The notes: a model not told the origin generated them from the letters alone. A stretch of DNA of 38,805 nt from Chloroflexota bacterium (GCA_026707335.1 JAPOXB010000054.1:1-38805); one strand, 5' to 3'. Positions 28,060 through 37,337 are shown, counted from the stretch's first letter. Numbers and translations: made by a program.

Positions 28060-28138
28060 GGGGGGTTCCCTTCCCAACGGCGGCCTGCCGCCGCCTGCGC
28101 CGGCCATGGGTCCAAGGCTGCCGGGGCCGACGAATCGC

Positions 28139-28618
28139 TCAGAACGGCTTGCTGATCGAGAGGGCGGTCATCAGCACCACCAGCGCCAGCATCAGTGTAC
28201 CGAAGACCAGCGGCCCCTTGTCGGCCAGCGTTTCACGTAACTCGTCGCTCACCTCGCCGCTGTGCTGGGCTTGCAGGGCCAGCAGCCGCGCCCGGCGCAA
28301 CCCGGCCGCCATGCCCGGCAGGCAGATGAACAGGGCGCCCAGGTAGATCAACTCCACGGCCAGCAGCCAGCCCGTCTCGATGGGGTCGACGTGGTCGGCG
28401 ACGATCGCCCAGACGACGCCGGTCACGCCGGTCAGGATCATGCCCGGGAGCAGCACGCCGGCCTGGTTGCGGCCGGCCTCCTGGAAAGCGTAGACCTGCC
28501 GCTGCACGTCGTCGCTGTTCCAGGCGCGGTAGAGGGGCAGCATCGTCGCGCCCAGCCCGGCCAGATAGACGAACAGCGACAGCATGTGCAGCAGGCGGAA
28601 TATCTGGTCGTCGCTCAT
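28139..28618 (-). CDS. DUF2269-like integral membrane protein
   Basis: 159 aa with four hydrophobic helices (about residues 8-28, 50-72, 82-104 and 135-156). The LLHMLSLFVYLAGLG start, with a His in the first helix, resembles DUF2269/CopD-like small membrane proteins. No catalytic motif is seen. It lies between pyrG and transaldolase on the same strand. Family assignment is by eye. Confidence 0.6.
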   Translation of the reverse strand: MSDDQIFRLLHMLSLFVYLAGLGATMLPLYRAWNSDDVQRQVYAFQEAGRNQAGVLLPGMILTGVTGVVWAIVADHVDPIETGWLLAVELIYLGALFICLPGMAAGLRRARLLALQAQHSGEVSDELRETLADKGPLVFGTLMLALVVLMTALSISKPF

Positions 28619-28671
28619 GGCCTGCTCACGCTCGGGAGGGCTCGCTCAGGCGGCGGGCCGCGGGGCGGCGA

Positions 28672-30324
28672 TCAGGAGCGGCTCGCCGACGCCGGCACGC
28701 CCGCCGCGAGCGGCCGGCCCGCGCCTTCCCGGCCCGCCAGCGCGGCGTCCATGAACGCGGCGAAGAGCGGGTGCGGCCGGCCGGGCCGGGAGCGCAACTC
28801 GGGATGGAACTGCGAGCCCATCATGAAGGGGTGGTCGCGCAACTCGGCGATCTCGACCAGGCGGCCGTCGGGCGAGACGCCGCTGGCGCGCAGCCCGGCC
28901 CCATCGAGCGCCTCCCGGTAACGGTTGTTGAACTCCCAGCGGTGCCGGTGCCGCTCATCGACGGCGGCCGCGCCGTAGGCGGCCCGCGCCCGCGTCCCCT
29001 CGACCAGGTGGCAGCGATAGTGCCCGAGCCGCATCGTGCCGCCCAAGTCCGTTACGTCCTCCTGCTCGGAGAGCAGCGAGATGACCGGCGCGGGCGTCTG
29101 CTCGTTGAACTCGGTCGAGGTCGCCTCGGGCTCGCCCAGCACGTTGCGGGCGAACTCGATCACCATCTGCTGCATGCCGCGGCACAGGCCGAGGTAGGGC
29201 AGGCCCGTCTCGCGGGCGAAGCGCGCGGCGGCGATCTCGCCCTCCGCGCCGCGATCGCCGAAGCCGCCCGGCACGATGATGCCGGCCACGCCGTCCAGCT
29301 CGGCCGCCACGTCGCGCGTCTCCAACTCCTTCGACTGCACCCAGCGCACGTCCACGTCCACACCGCGCTCGACGCCGGCATGGATCAGCGCCTCGCGCAC
29401 GGAGAGGTAGGAGTCGTGCAGCTCCACGTACTTGCCCACGATGGCGATCGTGCAGTGGCCCGACGGGTTGCGCAGGCGCTGCACCCAGCCGCGCCACTCG
29501 GCGAGGTCACGCTCCGCGGCGGGCAGCGCCAGCTTCTCGACGACGAGGTCGGAGACGCCGGCGTCGTCGAGCACCTGCGGCACCTGGTAGATGCTGGGCA
29601 TCGTCTCCAGCGGGATCACGGCGCGCTGCTCGACGTCGCAGAAAAGCGCGATCTTGGCCTTGATGCCCTCGTCGACGGGCATCTCTGCGCGGGCGATGAT
29701 CAGGTCCGGCTGCAGGCCCAGCGAGCGCAGGGTGCGCACGGAGTGCTGCGTGGGCTTGGTCTTCAACTCCCGCGAGGCGCGCAGGTAGGGCAGCATCGTG
29801 ACGTGAATCGAGAGCGTGTCCTCGCGCGCCTCCTCGGAGCGGATCTGACGCATCGCCTCCAGGAAGGGCTGGCCCTCGATGTCGCCGATGGTCCCGCCCA
29901 CTTCGATGATCAGCGCGTCGGCCCCGGCCGCCTTCGCCAGCCCGCGCACGCGCGACTTGATCTCGTCGGTGATGTGGGGAACGGTCTGGATCGTCCCGCC
30001 CAGGTGGACGCCGCGGCGCTCCTGCTCGATCACGGCCTGGTTGATCTGCCCCATCGTGACCGAGGAGGCGCCGGTCAGGTCCTCGTCGAGGAAGCGCTCG
30101 TAGTGGCCCAGGTCGAGGTCGGTCTCCGCGCCGTCGTAGGTCACGAAGACCTCACCGTGCTGGTAGGGCGACATCGTGCCGGGGTCGACGTTGAGGTAGG
30201 GGTCGAGCTTCTGGACGGTGACCGACAGGCCGCGGCTCTTGAGCAGTTTCGCGAGGGAGGCGGTGCTGATGCCCTTGCCGACCGAGCTGACCACCCCGCC
30301 CGTGACAAAGATGTACTTCGGCAT
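28672..30324 (-). CDS. pyrG: CTP synthase
   Basis: 550 aa. The synthetase domain starts PKYIFVTGGVVSSVGKG with its P-loop and has the GTIGDIEGQPFLEA motif. The C-terminal class I glutamine amidotransferase domain carries the nucleophile in LGLCRGMQQM (Cys381) and the catalytic HPE near the end. It makes CTP from UTP, glutamine and ATP, the last step of pyrimidine nucleotide synthesis. ATG 30324 gives the canonical N-terminus. The nucleophile motif has Arg where many homologues have Leu (GxCxGMQ). Confidence 0.97.
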   Translation of the reverse strand: MPKYIFVTGGVVSSVGKGISTASLAKLLKSRGLSVTVQKLDPYLNVDPGTMSPYQHGEVFVTYDGAETDLDLGHYERFLDEDLTGASSVTMGQINQAVIEQERRGVHLGGTIQTVPHITDEIKSRVRGLAKAAGADALIIEVGGTIGDIEGQPFLEAMRQIRSEEAREDTLSIHVTMLPYLRASRELKTKPTQHSVRTLRSLGLQPDLIIARAEMPVDEGIKAKIALFCDVEQRAVIPLETMPSIYQVPQVLDDAGVSDLVVEKLALPAAERDLAEWRGWVQRLRNPSGHCTIAIVGKYVELHDSYLSVREALIHAGVERGVDVDVRWVQSKELETRDVAAELDGVAGIIVPGGFGDRGAEGEIAAARFARETGLPYLGLCRGMQQMVIEFARNVLGEPEATSTEFNEQTPAPVISLLSEQEDVTDLGGTMRLGHYRCHLVEGTRARAAYGAAAVDERHRHRWEFNNRYREALDGAGLRASGVSPDGRLVEIAELRDHPFMMGSQFHPELRSRPGRPHPLFAAFMDAALAGREGAGRPLAAGVPASASRS

Positions 30325-30381
30325 CAACTCGCTTGTACGCGCCCCGCGACGGCGATTCGACCGTCTGTTCTAGTGGGAATC

Positions 30382-30684
30382 CTATGGGCCGCCCGAGGGC
30401 GTGTCAACGCGGCGGGCCGGGTTCTCCACCGGCGAATCCACGCCCGCGCCCCCCTGCAGATTGACGATAAACTCCACCTCGTCGCCGTCGTGCAGCGTGC
30501 GGTCGGATTCGGACTGCTCGTTGTTGACGATGGCCGCGATGGCCTCCGCGTCCTGCTCGCTGAAGCCCTCCGCCGCGACGATGTCCGCCACGGTCATCCC
30601 CTCGCGCCATTCCACGTCGAAGCTCGGCTGCTTCGTCTTCGACAGCGCCACCAGCGTCGTAAACATGCGCACGTGTACCGGCAC
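30382..30684 (-). CDS. ubiquitin-like MoaD/ThiS-family protein with C-terminal tail after Gly-Gly
   Basis: 100 aa. A beta-grasp pattern is visible: a first strand VHVRMFTTL, a helix around TVADIVAAEG, and HDGDEVEFIVNLQGG near the end, which corresponds to the GDEVAF...GG of MoaD/ThiS sulfur carriers. Here Gly78-Gly79 are not terminal; a 21-residue tail follows and ends SGGP. The protein would need processing to become a thiocarboxylate carrier, or it is not one. GTG 30684 is chosen because GGAGGAGG lies six bases upstream. No E1-like enzyme is visible nearby. It sits between a hypothetical gene and pyrG. Confidence 0.7.
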   Translation of the reverse strand: MPVHVRMFTTLVALSKTKQPSFDVEWREGMTVADIVAAEGFSEQDAEAIAAIVNNEQSESDRTLHDGDEVEFIVNLQGGAGVDSPVENPARRVDTPSGGP

Positions 30685-30708
30685 GATGGTCCTCCTCCCG
30701 CCGAGATA

Positions 30709-31653
30709 CTAGCCGCCCGCCGGCCCCGGCGGTGTTCCCGCCGCCGGCGCCGCCAGGGCCGCCTCGGCCCGCAGCGCCGACTCCAGCGACCGCGCCCCCG
30801 CCTCCCGGCCGCCGCCGACCACGTCGCCGCCGCCGGGGAAGGGGAACAGCGTCGCGAAGCGGGAGAGGGCGAGCGCCAGCGCCGCCGCCGCCTCGGCGAG
30901 GGGCGCCGCCTCCGCGACCCCCTCCGCCGCCGCCTGCCGGAAGAAGCGCGCCGCCTCGCCCGACGCGGCCGCCAGCGCCTGCGCGGCCCGCGCGTGGCCG
31001 GTCGCGTCGATCTCGACCTGCGACCGCAGGAGCGTCACCCAGTCGCGCAGCCGCTCGGCGCGGTCGGCGTCGCGCTGGTGCGTCGCCGCGCGCCGCACGA
31101 GCGTGGCCGTGTCCGCGGGGCCCTTCGCCATCGCCGCCTCGGAAATGACGACCGCCAGCCAGTCCGCGCCGGGCGCCGGCAGCCGGTCGGCCCGCAGCCA
31201 GCCGCCGACCTCCTCGCTCAGCGGCCCATCGACCCGGTAGGCGCGGCGCGCGCCGTCGTAGGCCACCAGCAGGCCGAAGTCGCCGCCCGCCACGCCCGAG
31301 GCCGCCGCCGCGCGTCCGTCGGCCAGGGCGCGGCGCAGCCGCCAGCCCAGCCGCCGTCCCAGCAGCAGCGAACGGCCCGATCGCAGATCCCACACGTCGA
31401 CGCGGGCGCGCAGGCCCAGCAGCGCCAGGTCGCCGGCGAGGGTGGAGAGGTCGCGGGGAGAGTCCGCGCCGGCCGCGAAGGCCGGACCCCCGGTTGCGGC
31501 CGGCGGCCACGGCAGGCGGAACGCCTCGCCGCTGACGGCGCCGACGCGCGCCGCGTCGTGCGGCAGCCCGGCCGCGCGCAGCAGTCCCTGCAGGCACCCC
31601 AGCAAGGGATTCCAGTTGTATTCGTAGCGGGCGGGCGGCGCGTCGGGCTGCAC
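30709..31653 (-). CDS. hypothetical protein, possibly BtrH_N/C39-like fold
   Basis: 314 aa. I do not firmly recognise it. The N-terminus YEYNWNPLLGCLQGLLRAA with Cys20, then GAVSGEAFRLPW and later GGDFGLLVAYDGARRAYRV followed by DGP, resembles the order in BtrH N-terminal/papain-like proteins (Cys near the start, a dehistidinated HD-like strand later). The C-terminal half is an Ala-rich helical bundle (about 190-300). No signal peptide. GTG 31653 is the start and lies at the predicted transcription start of a TACGCT -10, so it is probably leaderless. Followed after 24 bases by the ubiquitin-like gene. Confidence 0.5.
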   Translation of the reverse strand: MQPDAPPARYEYNWNPLLGCLQGLLRAAGLPHDAARVGAVSGEAFRLPWPPAATGGPAFAAGADSPRDLSTLAGDLALLGLRARVDVWDLRSGRSLLLGRRLGWRLRRALADGRAAAASGVAGGDFGLLVAYDGARRAYRVDGPLSEEVGGWLRADRLPAPGADWLAVVISEAAMAKGPADTATLVRRAATHQRDADRAERLRDWVTLLRSQVEIDATGHARAAQALAAASGEAARFFRQAAAEGVAEAAPLAEAAAALALALSRFATLFPFPGGGDVVGGGREAGARSLESALRAEAALAAPAAGTPPGPAGG

Positions 31654-31659
31654 CCGAGA

Positions 31660-31665
31660 AGCGTA
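31660..31665 (-). promoter_or_regulatory. -10 element of the 31653 gene, probably leaderless
   Basis: Minus-strand TACGCT ends six bases before GTG 31653, which is where transcription would begin. It is interleaved with the divergent promoter of the M16 peptidase gene. Confidence 0.4.
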
Positions 31666-31674
31666 GCCAGCCCG

Positions 31675-31683
31675 TGCTAGCCT
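31675..31683 (+). promoter_or_regulatory. extended -10 promoter of the M16 peptidase gene
   Basis: TGCTAGCCT, the same nine bases as in the hrcA promoter, lies 41 bases before ATG 31725. GGAGG at 31710-31714 serves as ribosome binding site. Confidence 0.5.
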
Positions 31684-31724
31684 GCCGACCGTCGGCCCAC
31701 GGGCCGTGGGGAGGTCCGGGGCCG

Positions 31725-33029
<1,305 letters not shown>

Positions 33030-33060
33030 GCCCGCGCGGGCGTGCCGGGGAAGGAACGTG

Positions 33061-33738
33061 ATGGACGACGTGCGCTCCCTGCTCCTCGTCCCCGCCGACC
33101 CCGACGGCCTGCCGGACCTCGGTTCGGATCTCCCCGACGCGACCCTCGTCGACCTCATGCACACCGACGCGGGCGGCCACGACGCGGCCGTCGCCGCCAT
33201 CGCGACGCTGCGCGCCGCCGGTCATCGGGTCTACCTGCACACCCGCGGCCCGCAGTCGCCCGACCTGCGCGACGAACTGCTCGCGACCCTGCGCGACGGC
33301 GTCTACGGCGTGTCGCTGCCCGGCGTCGTGCACACCGATCAGTTGCGCTTCGCCGACTCGCTGCTGGAGGACGTCGAGGGGCGCGCCGGGATCGAGCCCG
33401 GCCTCACCGCGCTGGGCCTCTGGATCGAGAACGCCGCCGCGCTGGGCCGGGCCGGCGCGCTGGCCGCCGCGAGCAGTCGCCTGACGTGGCTGGGCGTCGC
33501 GACGGCCCCGCTGGCGATGGAGCTGGCGGTGGACGCGCCCGCCCCCGCCCTGCTCGACCACGCCCGCGCGGCCGTCGTCTTCGCCGCGCGGGCGTCGGGC
33601 CTGCCCGCCGTCGAGGGCCTCCCCCTGCCCGCCCTCCCCCCGCACGACGCCGCCCTGCGCGCGCACGGCCTGCGCGGCCGGCTCACGCGCCATCCATCGG
33701 AGGTGGCGGGGCTCAACGCCGCCTTCCCGTCGGGGTGA
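33061..33738 (+). CDS. degenerate CitE/HpcH-like TIM-barrel protein
   Basis: 225 aa. RSLLLVPA, LPGVVHTDQL, and LWIENAAAL line up with the CitE-type lyase at 35218 (RSMLSVPG, LPKVIDAGTI, PWIETAAAV), so it is a distant paralogue. Residues needed for CoA-lyase activity are missing: FDLEDSV is replaced by LVDLMHT, the Lys of LPK by Gly88, and GADD by GVATAP; only the Glu of WIE (E123) remains. It is also about 70 residues shorter. It starts 31 bases after the M16 peptidase and is likely co-transcribed. Function unknown. Confidence 0.65.
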   Translation: MDDVRSLLLVPADPDGLPDLGSDLPDATLVDLMHTDAGGHDAAVAAIATLRAAGHRVYLHTRGPQSPDLRDELLATLRDGVYGVSLPGVVHTDQLRFADSLLEDVEGRAGIEPGLTALGLWIENAAALGRAGALAAASSRLTWLGVATAPLAMELAVDAPAPALLDHARAAVVFAARASGLPAVEGLPLPALPPHDAALRAHGLRGRLTRHPSEVAGLNAAFPSG

Positions 33739-33790
33739 GGGGAGTCCGCCCTGACGCACGCCATTCGATCCGGGGCGCTCATAAGAACCC

Positions 33791-33819
33791 TTCCTGGGTA
33801 GTCGGGTCGATGCGACAAT
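33791..33819 (+). promoter_or_regulatory. candidate promoter of the first DUF3800 gene
   Basis: TTCCTG (33791-33796), a 17-base spacer and an extended -10 TGCGACAAT (33811-33819). GTG 33826 lies seven bases after it, at the expected transcription start. This supports 33826, not 34036, as the original start of the DUF3800 reading frame. Confidence 0.4.
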
Positions 33820-33825
33820 TGCGGG

Positions 33826-34035
33826 GTGACTCCAACCGAGGCGCGCTCCGACGATGATCTCACCGCCAGCATCGAACCCTGACGCCTCAGACAGCGCATT
33901 GAGCATCTTGAGGTCGCCGCGGCGTACCTCGATCTCGCTCAGCATCACCACCGCCAAGCGTCCCCGGATGACAAGGGCCGGCTCGCGGCAGCCGTCAACG
34001 ATGCGCGGAGCGAACTAAGTTCACTGAACCAAGAA
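33826..34035 (+). pseudogene. 5' part of the DUF3800 reading frame, interrupted by TGA
   Basis: From GTG 33826 the frame of the following DUF3800 gene is open except for one TGA at 33880-33882. Between this stop and 34036 the 51 codons read like a protein: a coiled-coil RLRQRIEHLEVAAAYLDLAQ and a basic-acidic helix with AAAVNDARSELSSLNQEV. CGA to TGA would be one base change. This suggests a nonsense mutation, a sequencing error, or a truncated gene start. Confidence 0.55.
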
Positions 34036-34890
34036 GTGAGGGGCCCCATCTGGCCGCGCCGCCGGGCGTCAGGCGCCGGCACCAAGGACCCGGAGAAGGA
34101 GTGCCTCGTCTTCATCGATGAGTGTGGGTCGCACACAGTCAACGTCCGCAGGGGGGAATTCGGCGCCTTCTGCTTGGCGGCAGTCCTGGTCGCGGCCGAG
34201 GCGTACGGTGCGTTCTGCGACCGCTGGAATCGTTGGAAGGAAGCCACCTGGGGATCTAGTCGCGTCGAGACTCACGAGCCTGATGTTCGACGTCGGAATG
34301 GGCGATTCTGGTGCGGCGGCGATCGGACCGAGCAGGCGCAGTTGGTAGAGAGTCTCGGCCGCGAACTCGCGGCGCTTGAGTTCACAGGGATCGTCGTCGT
34401 CGTTCGGCGAGACGCCTACGCGAGCGAATTCGGACAGGACTCAATGGACACGAGCCTGCCGAGCCACGTCTACCTGGTGGCGCTCGATTTCCTCTGCGAG
34501 CGGATCGCGTTGGCTCTGCAGACAGAATTTGCGGGTGCCCGCGGTCGTCTCATCGCAGAATCGCGAGGCCCGAAAGAGGACGCACAACTCCAGCAGGAGT
34601 TCGTCAGGCTCCACATCGACGGGACTTCGTACATCCACCCCAGTTGGATCCGGCGACAGATGTTCCCGGGAATCCTCTTCCACCGGAAGCAGGACTACAT
34701 CCCAGGCCTTGAAGTGGCGGACCTGCTCGCTCGGCCGTGCGGTGAGAAGGTTCTCGACCCGAAGTCCGATCCAGAGCGCTGGGCAGAGTTGTCCCCCAAG
34801 CTGTGCAGTCGCCGGGAGACGGCGCACAGCCCCCTTGGGCTGAAGATCGTTCCTTGGGACGATGATTTCGAGGGCCTGATTAAAAGCTAA
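34036..34890 (+). CDS. DUF3800 domain protein (first copy)
   Basis: 284 aa from the only standard start after the upstream TGA, a GTG without a good Shine-Dalgarno. DUF3800 hallmarks are LVFIDECGSH at the domain start (an Asp-Glu-x-Gly motif) and GLEVADLLARP near the end, around acidic residues compatible with an RNase H-like nuclease fold. Family function is not established; these genes often occur in mobile or defence-related regions. G+C is visibly lower (about 60% by eye) than in neighbours, with codons such as ttt, gaa and agt, suggesting horizontal acquisition. Not related in operon terms to its neighbours. A hairpin follows the stop. Confidence 0.75.
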   Translation: MRGPIWPRRRASGAGTKDPEKECLVFIDECGSHTVNVRRGEFGAFCLAAVLVAAEAYGAFCDRWNRWKEATWGSSRVETHEPDVRRRNGRFWCGGDRTEQAQLVESLGRELAALEFTGIVVVVRRDAYASEFGQDSMDTSLPSHVYLVALDFLCERIALALQTEFAGARGRLIAESRGPKEDAQLQQEFVRLHIDGTSYIHPSWIRRQMFPGILFHRKQDYIPGLEVADLLARPCGEKVLDPKSDPERWAELSPKLCSRRETAHSPLGLKIVPWDDDFEGLIKS

Positions 34891-34920
34891 AGGGGCAGTC
34901 CCTCGCAGGACCCCCCCTTT
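34889..34920 (+). terminator. hairpin terminator after the DUF3800 gene
   Basis: AAAGGGGCAGTCC (34889-34901) pairs with GGACCCCCCCTTT (34908-34920) with two mismatches around a CTCGCA loop. The 3' arm ends in TTT. It immediately follows the stop codon at 34888-34890. Confidence 0.6.
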
Positions 34921-35203
34921 CGCCGACCGGGCGATGCCCAGCCCACTTGAGGGCATCCTACCACAATCTCGGGGCCTCGGGAACATGGTCCAGGACGCAG
35001 AAACGGCGTCCTCACGGCGCGACACTAAGGATGAACGTCCTTGAGTGAACCGCTTCACTCAGAACATGCTTCTTTCCCCACCCGACACTCACTATCGCCC
35101 GGACAACGTCTAGTTGAGGCCCCAGAACGTCGAGTTTCGCTGCATCAGACCCGACGAGGCTCCAGCCGACGCCTGCCCGGAGGCCCGCACGCCGCCCGAC
35201 CGC
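34921..35203. other. gene-free stretch with two further inverted repeats
   Basis: No coding frame is supported in this interval, which has lower G+C than its surroundings. It contains AGGACGC (34992-34998) facing GCGTCCT (35006-35012) with a seven-base loop, and TGAGTGAA (35042-35049) facing TTCACTCA (35054-35061) with a CCGC loop. A weaker AAGGA...TCCTT pair lies between them. They could be operators, mobile-element ends or a small structured RNA. An in-frame TTG extension of citE through the area has no protein-like features. Confidence 0.5.
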
Positions 35204-35209
35204 TATCCT
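35204..35209 (+). promoter_or_regulatory. -10 element of the citE operon, probably leaderless
   Basis: TATCCT lies eight bases before ATG 35218, so transcription should begin at or next to the start codon. No Shine-Dalgarno sequence and no clear -35 are seen. Confidence 0.4.
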
Positions 35210-35217
35210 GCCGCCCC

Positions 35218-36114
35218 ATGACCGCACCCATCCTGCGCAGCATGCTCTCGGTGCCCGGCAACCAGCAGCGCTTCATCGACAAGGCGCTGAACGTCCCGGC
35301 CGACATCCTCTGCTTCGACCTGGAGGACTCCGTCGCCTGGGACGACAAGCCCGCCGCCCGCGACACCGTGGCCGCCGCGCTGCCCCGCTTCGAGGCCCGC
35401 GGCCGGCTGCTCTGCGTGCGCATCAACGGCCTCGACACCGGCCTCGCCGAGCACGACCTGGCGGCGATCGTGGGGCCCAGCCTGGACGTCGTGAACCTGC
35501 CCAAGGTGATCGACGCGGGCACGATCCGGCAGGTCGACCACTACCTCACGCTGCTGGAGCGCACCCGCGGGCTGGAGCCGGGCGGTATCCGCCTGATCCC
35601 CTGGATCGAGACCGCCGCGGCGGTGGTCCACGCCTACGAAATCTGCGCCGCCTCGCCGCGCATCCTCGGCGTCACCTTCGGCGCCGACGACTACGCGACC
35701 GACAGCGGCGTCGTGCGCACGCCGGAGGCCGCCGAACTCAACTACCCGCGCGCCGTCACCAGCAACGCCGCGGCGGCGGCCGGCGTCGTGCCCATCGACA
35801 CGCCCACGACGGAGTTCCGCGACCTAGCCAAGTTCGAGCGCGACCTCACCGCCGCCCGCCACCTGGGCTACCGCGGCAAGTTCTGCATCCACCCCACGCA
35901 GGTGGAGATCGCCAATCGCGTTTTCGCGCCCAGCGACGACGAGCTGGCCTGGGCGCGGCGGATCATCGACGCCTACGAGGCCGGCAAGGCCGAGGGACGC
36001 GGCGCCATCGCCCTGGACGGCGAGATGATCGACGACCCGCTCGTCGACCGCGCGCACCAACTGCTTGACTGGACGCAGCGCGTCGCCGCGCGCGACGCTC
36101 AGCTGGGCCGCTAG
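35218..36114 (+). CDS. CitE/HpcH-family CoA-ester lyase
   Basis: 298 aa, typical of malyl-CoA/citramalyl-CoA/citrate lyase beta-subunit TIM-barrel enzymes. RSMLSVPGN, FDLEDSV (E36, D37), RING (R68), LPKV (K96), PWIETAAAV (E131) and FGADDYATD (D157, D158) cover the CoA, metal and substrate sites. It should split a beta-hydroxyacyl-CoA into an acyl-CoA and an oxo-acid such as glyoxylate or pyruvate. An acyl-CoA dehydrogenase and a MaoC hydratase follow in the same operon after 35 and 47 bases, which points to C5-dicarboxyl-CoA metabolism rather than citrate lyase. Substrate not proven by sequence. Confidence 0.9.
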   Translation: MTAPILRSMLSVPGNQQRFIDKALNVPADILCFDLEDSVAWDDKPAARDTVAAALPRFEARGRLLCVRINGLDTGLAEHDLAAIVGPSLDVVNLPKVIDAGTIRQVDHYLTLLERTRGLEPGGIRLIPWIETAAAVVHAYEICAASPRILGVTFGADDYATDSGVVRTPEAAELNYPRAVTSNAAAAAGVVPIDTPTTEFRDLAKFERDLTAARHLGYRGKFCIHPTQVEIANRVFAPSDDELAWARRIIDAYEAGKAEGRGAIALDGEMIDDPLVDRAHQLLDWTQRVAARDAQLGR

Positions 36115-36149
36115 GCGGCCCGGCCGACCCACCCGAGAGGATGCCCGCG

Positions 36150-37337
36150 ATGCCTTCAGCGAGCGACGTGCGCGAGATCATCGCCGGCGACGGCGAGGTC
36201 GGCGCCGACATCGTGCGGACGGTGCGCCGCTGGGTCGATGAGCAGGTCATCCCCAGCGCCGCCGCGCTCGAGCACGCCGGCGCGTTCCCCGCCCAGTTGC
36301 ACCGCGACATGGTGGACATGGGGCTCTACTCGATCACCTTCTCGCCCGACTACGGCGGTCTGGGCCTCTCCTACGAGACCTACTCGGCCGTGATCGAGGA
36401 GATCTGCCGGGGCTGGATGGGCCTGGGCGGGATCATCAACGGCAACAGCATCGACGGCTACGCCCTGGAGTCGTGGGGGACGGAGGAGCAGAAGCAGCGC
36501 TTCCTGCCCGGCCTGGCCAGCGGCGAGGTGCAGGCGGCCTTCAGCATCACCGAGCCGAACGCCGGCACCGACGCGCAGGCCATCCGCACCACCGCCGTCC
36601 GGGACGGCGACGACTACGTCGTCAACGGCAACAAGCTCTTCGTCACCAACGGCGACCGGGCCGGCGTCTTCCTGACGATGGTGAAGACGGACCCCGACGC
36701 CCAGCCGCGCCACCGGGGCATCAGCGCCCTGCTCGTCGAGCGGGACACGCCGGGCTTCAGCACCGGCCGCCTGATCGACAAGCTGGGCTACAAGGGCCCC
36801 GGCACGACGGAGCTGTTCTTCGAGGACGCGCGCGTGCCGGCACGCAACCTGCTGGGCGGCGTCGAGGGACGCGGCTTCAAGCAGATGATCGGCGCGCTCG
36901 AGATCGGGCGGATCAACGTCGCCTCGCGGGCGGTGGGGGTCTCGCAGGCCGCCTTCGACGATTCGATCCGCTACGCCCAGCAGCGCGAAACGATGGGCGT
37001 GCCCATCGCCCGGCACCAGGCGATCCAGCTCAAGCTGGCCGACATGGCGACCAAGATCCGCGCCGCCCGGCTGCTCACCCGCGACGCCGCCCGCAAGAAG
37101 GACAGCGGCGCCCGCGCCGACCTCGACGTGGGCATGGCCAAGCTCTTCGCGACCGAGGTGGCGCTGGAGTGCACCATGGAGGCGATGCGCGTCCACGGCG
37201 GCATCGGCTACACGACCGAACTCTCGGTGGAGCGCTACTACCGCGACGCGCCGCTGATGGCCGTGGCGGAGGGGACCAACGAGATCCAGCGCATCGTCAT
37301 CGCGCGGCGGCTGCTGGAGTTGTACGAGATCGACTAG
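36150..37337 (+). CDS. acyl-CoA dehydrogenase
   Basis: 395 aa, the standard length for mitochondrial-type acyl-CoA dehydrogenases. FSITEPNAGTDAQAI (FAD/substrate binding), INVASRAVGVSQAAFD, MRVHGGIGYTTE and MAVAEGTNEIQRIVI with catalytic Glu374 are all present. FAD-dependent alpha-beta oxidation of a CoA thioester. ATG 36150 is chosen because GAGAGG lies nine bases upstream; ATG 36141 directly abuts it. Located between a CitE lyase and a MaoC hydratase, a methylsuccinyl-CoA or similar branched substrate is plausible but not shown. Confidence 0.93.
   Translation: MPSASDVREIIAGDGEVGADIVRTVRRWVDEQVIPSAAALEHAGAFPAQLHRDMVDMGLYSITFSPDYGGLGLSYETYSAVIEEICRGWMGLGGIINGNSIDGYALESWGTEEQKQRFLPGLASGEVQAAFSITEPNAGTDAQAIRTTAVRDGDDYVVNGNKLFVTNGDRAGVFLTMVKTDPDAQPRHRGISALLVERDTPGFSTGRLIDKLGYKGPGTTELFFEDARVPARNLLGGVEGRGFKQMIGALEIGRINVASRAVGVSQAAFDDSIRYAQQRETMGVPIARHQAIQLKLADMATKIRAARLLTRDAARKKDSGARADLDVGMAKLFATEVALECTMEAMRVHGGIGYTTELSVERYYRDAPLMAVAEGTNEIQRIVIARRLLELYEID

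Noticed and set aside
28771-31680. 969-codon plus-strand open frame opposite pyrG
   Set aside because: Antisense shadow of pyrG, the ubiquitin-like gene and the hypothetical gene; composition is typical of a reverse-frame artefact.
35041-35217. N-terminal extension of the CitE lyase from a TTG at 35041
   Set aside because: The extension is not protein-like, runs through a hairpin and the -10 element, and CitE proteins normally begin near RSMLSVPG.
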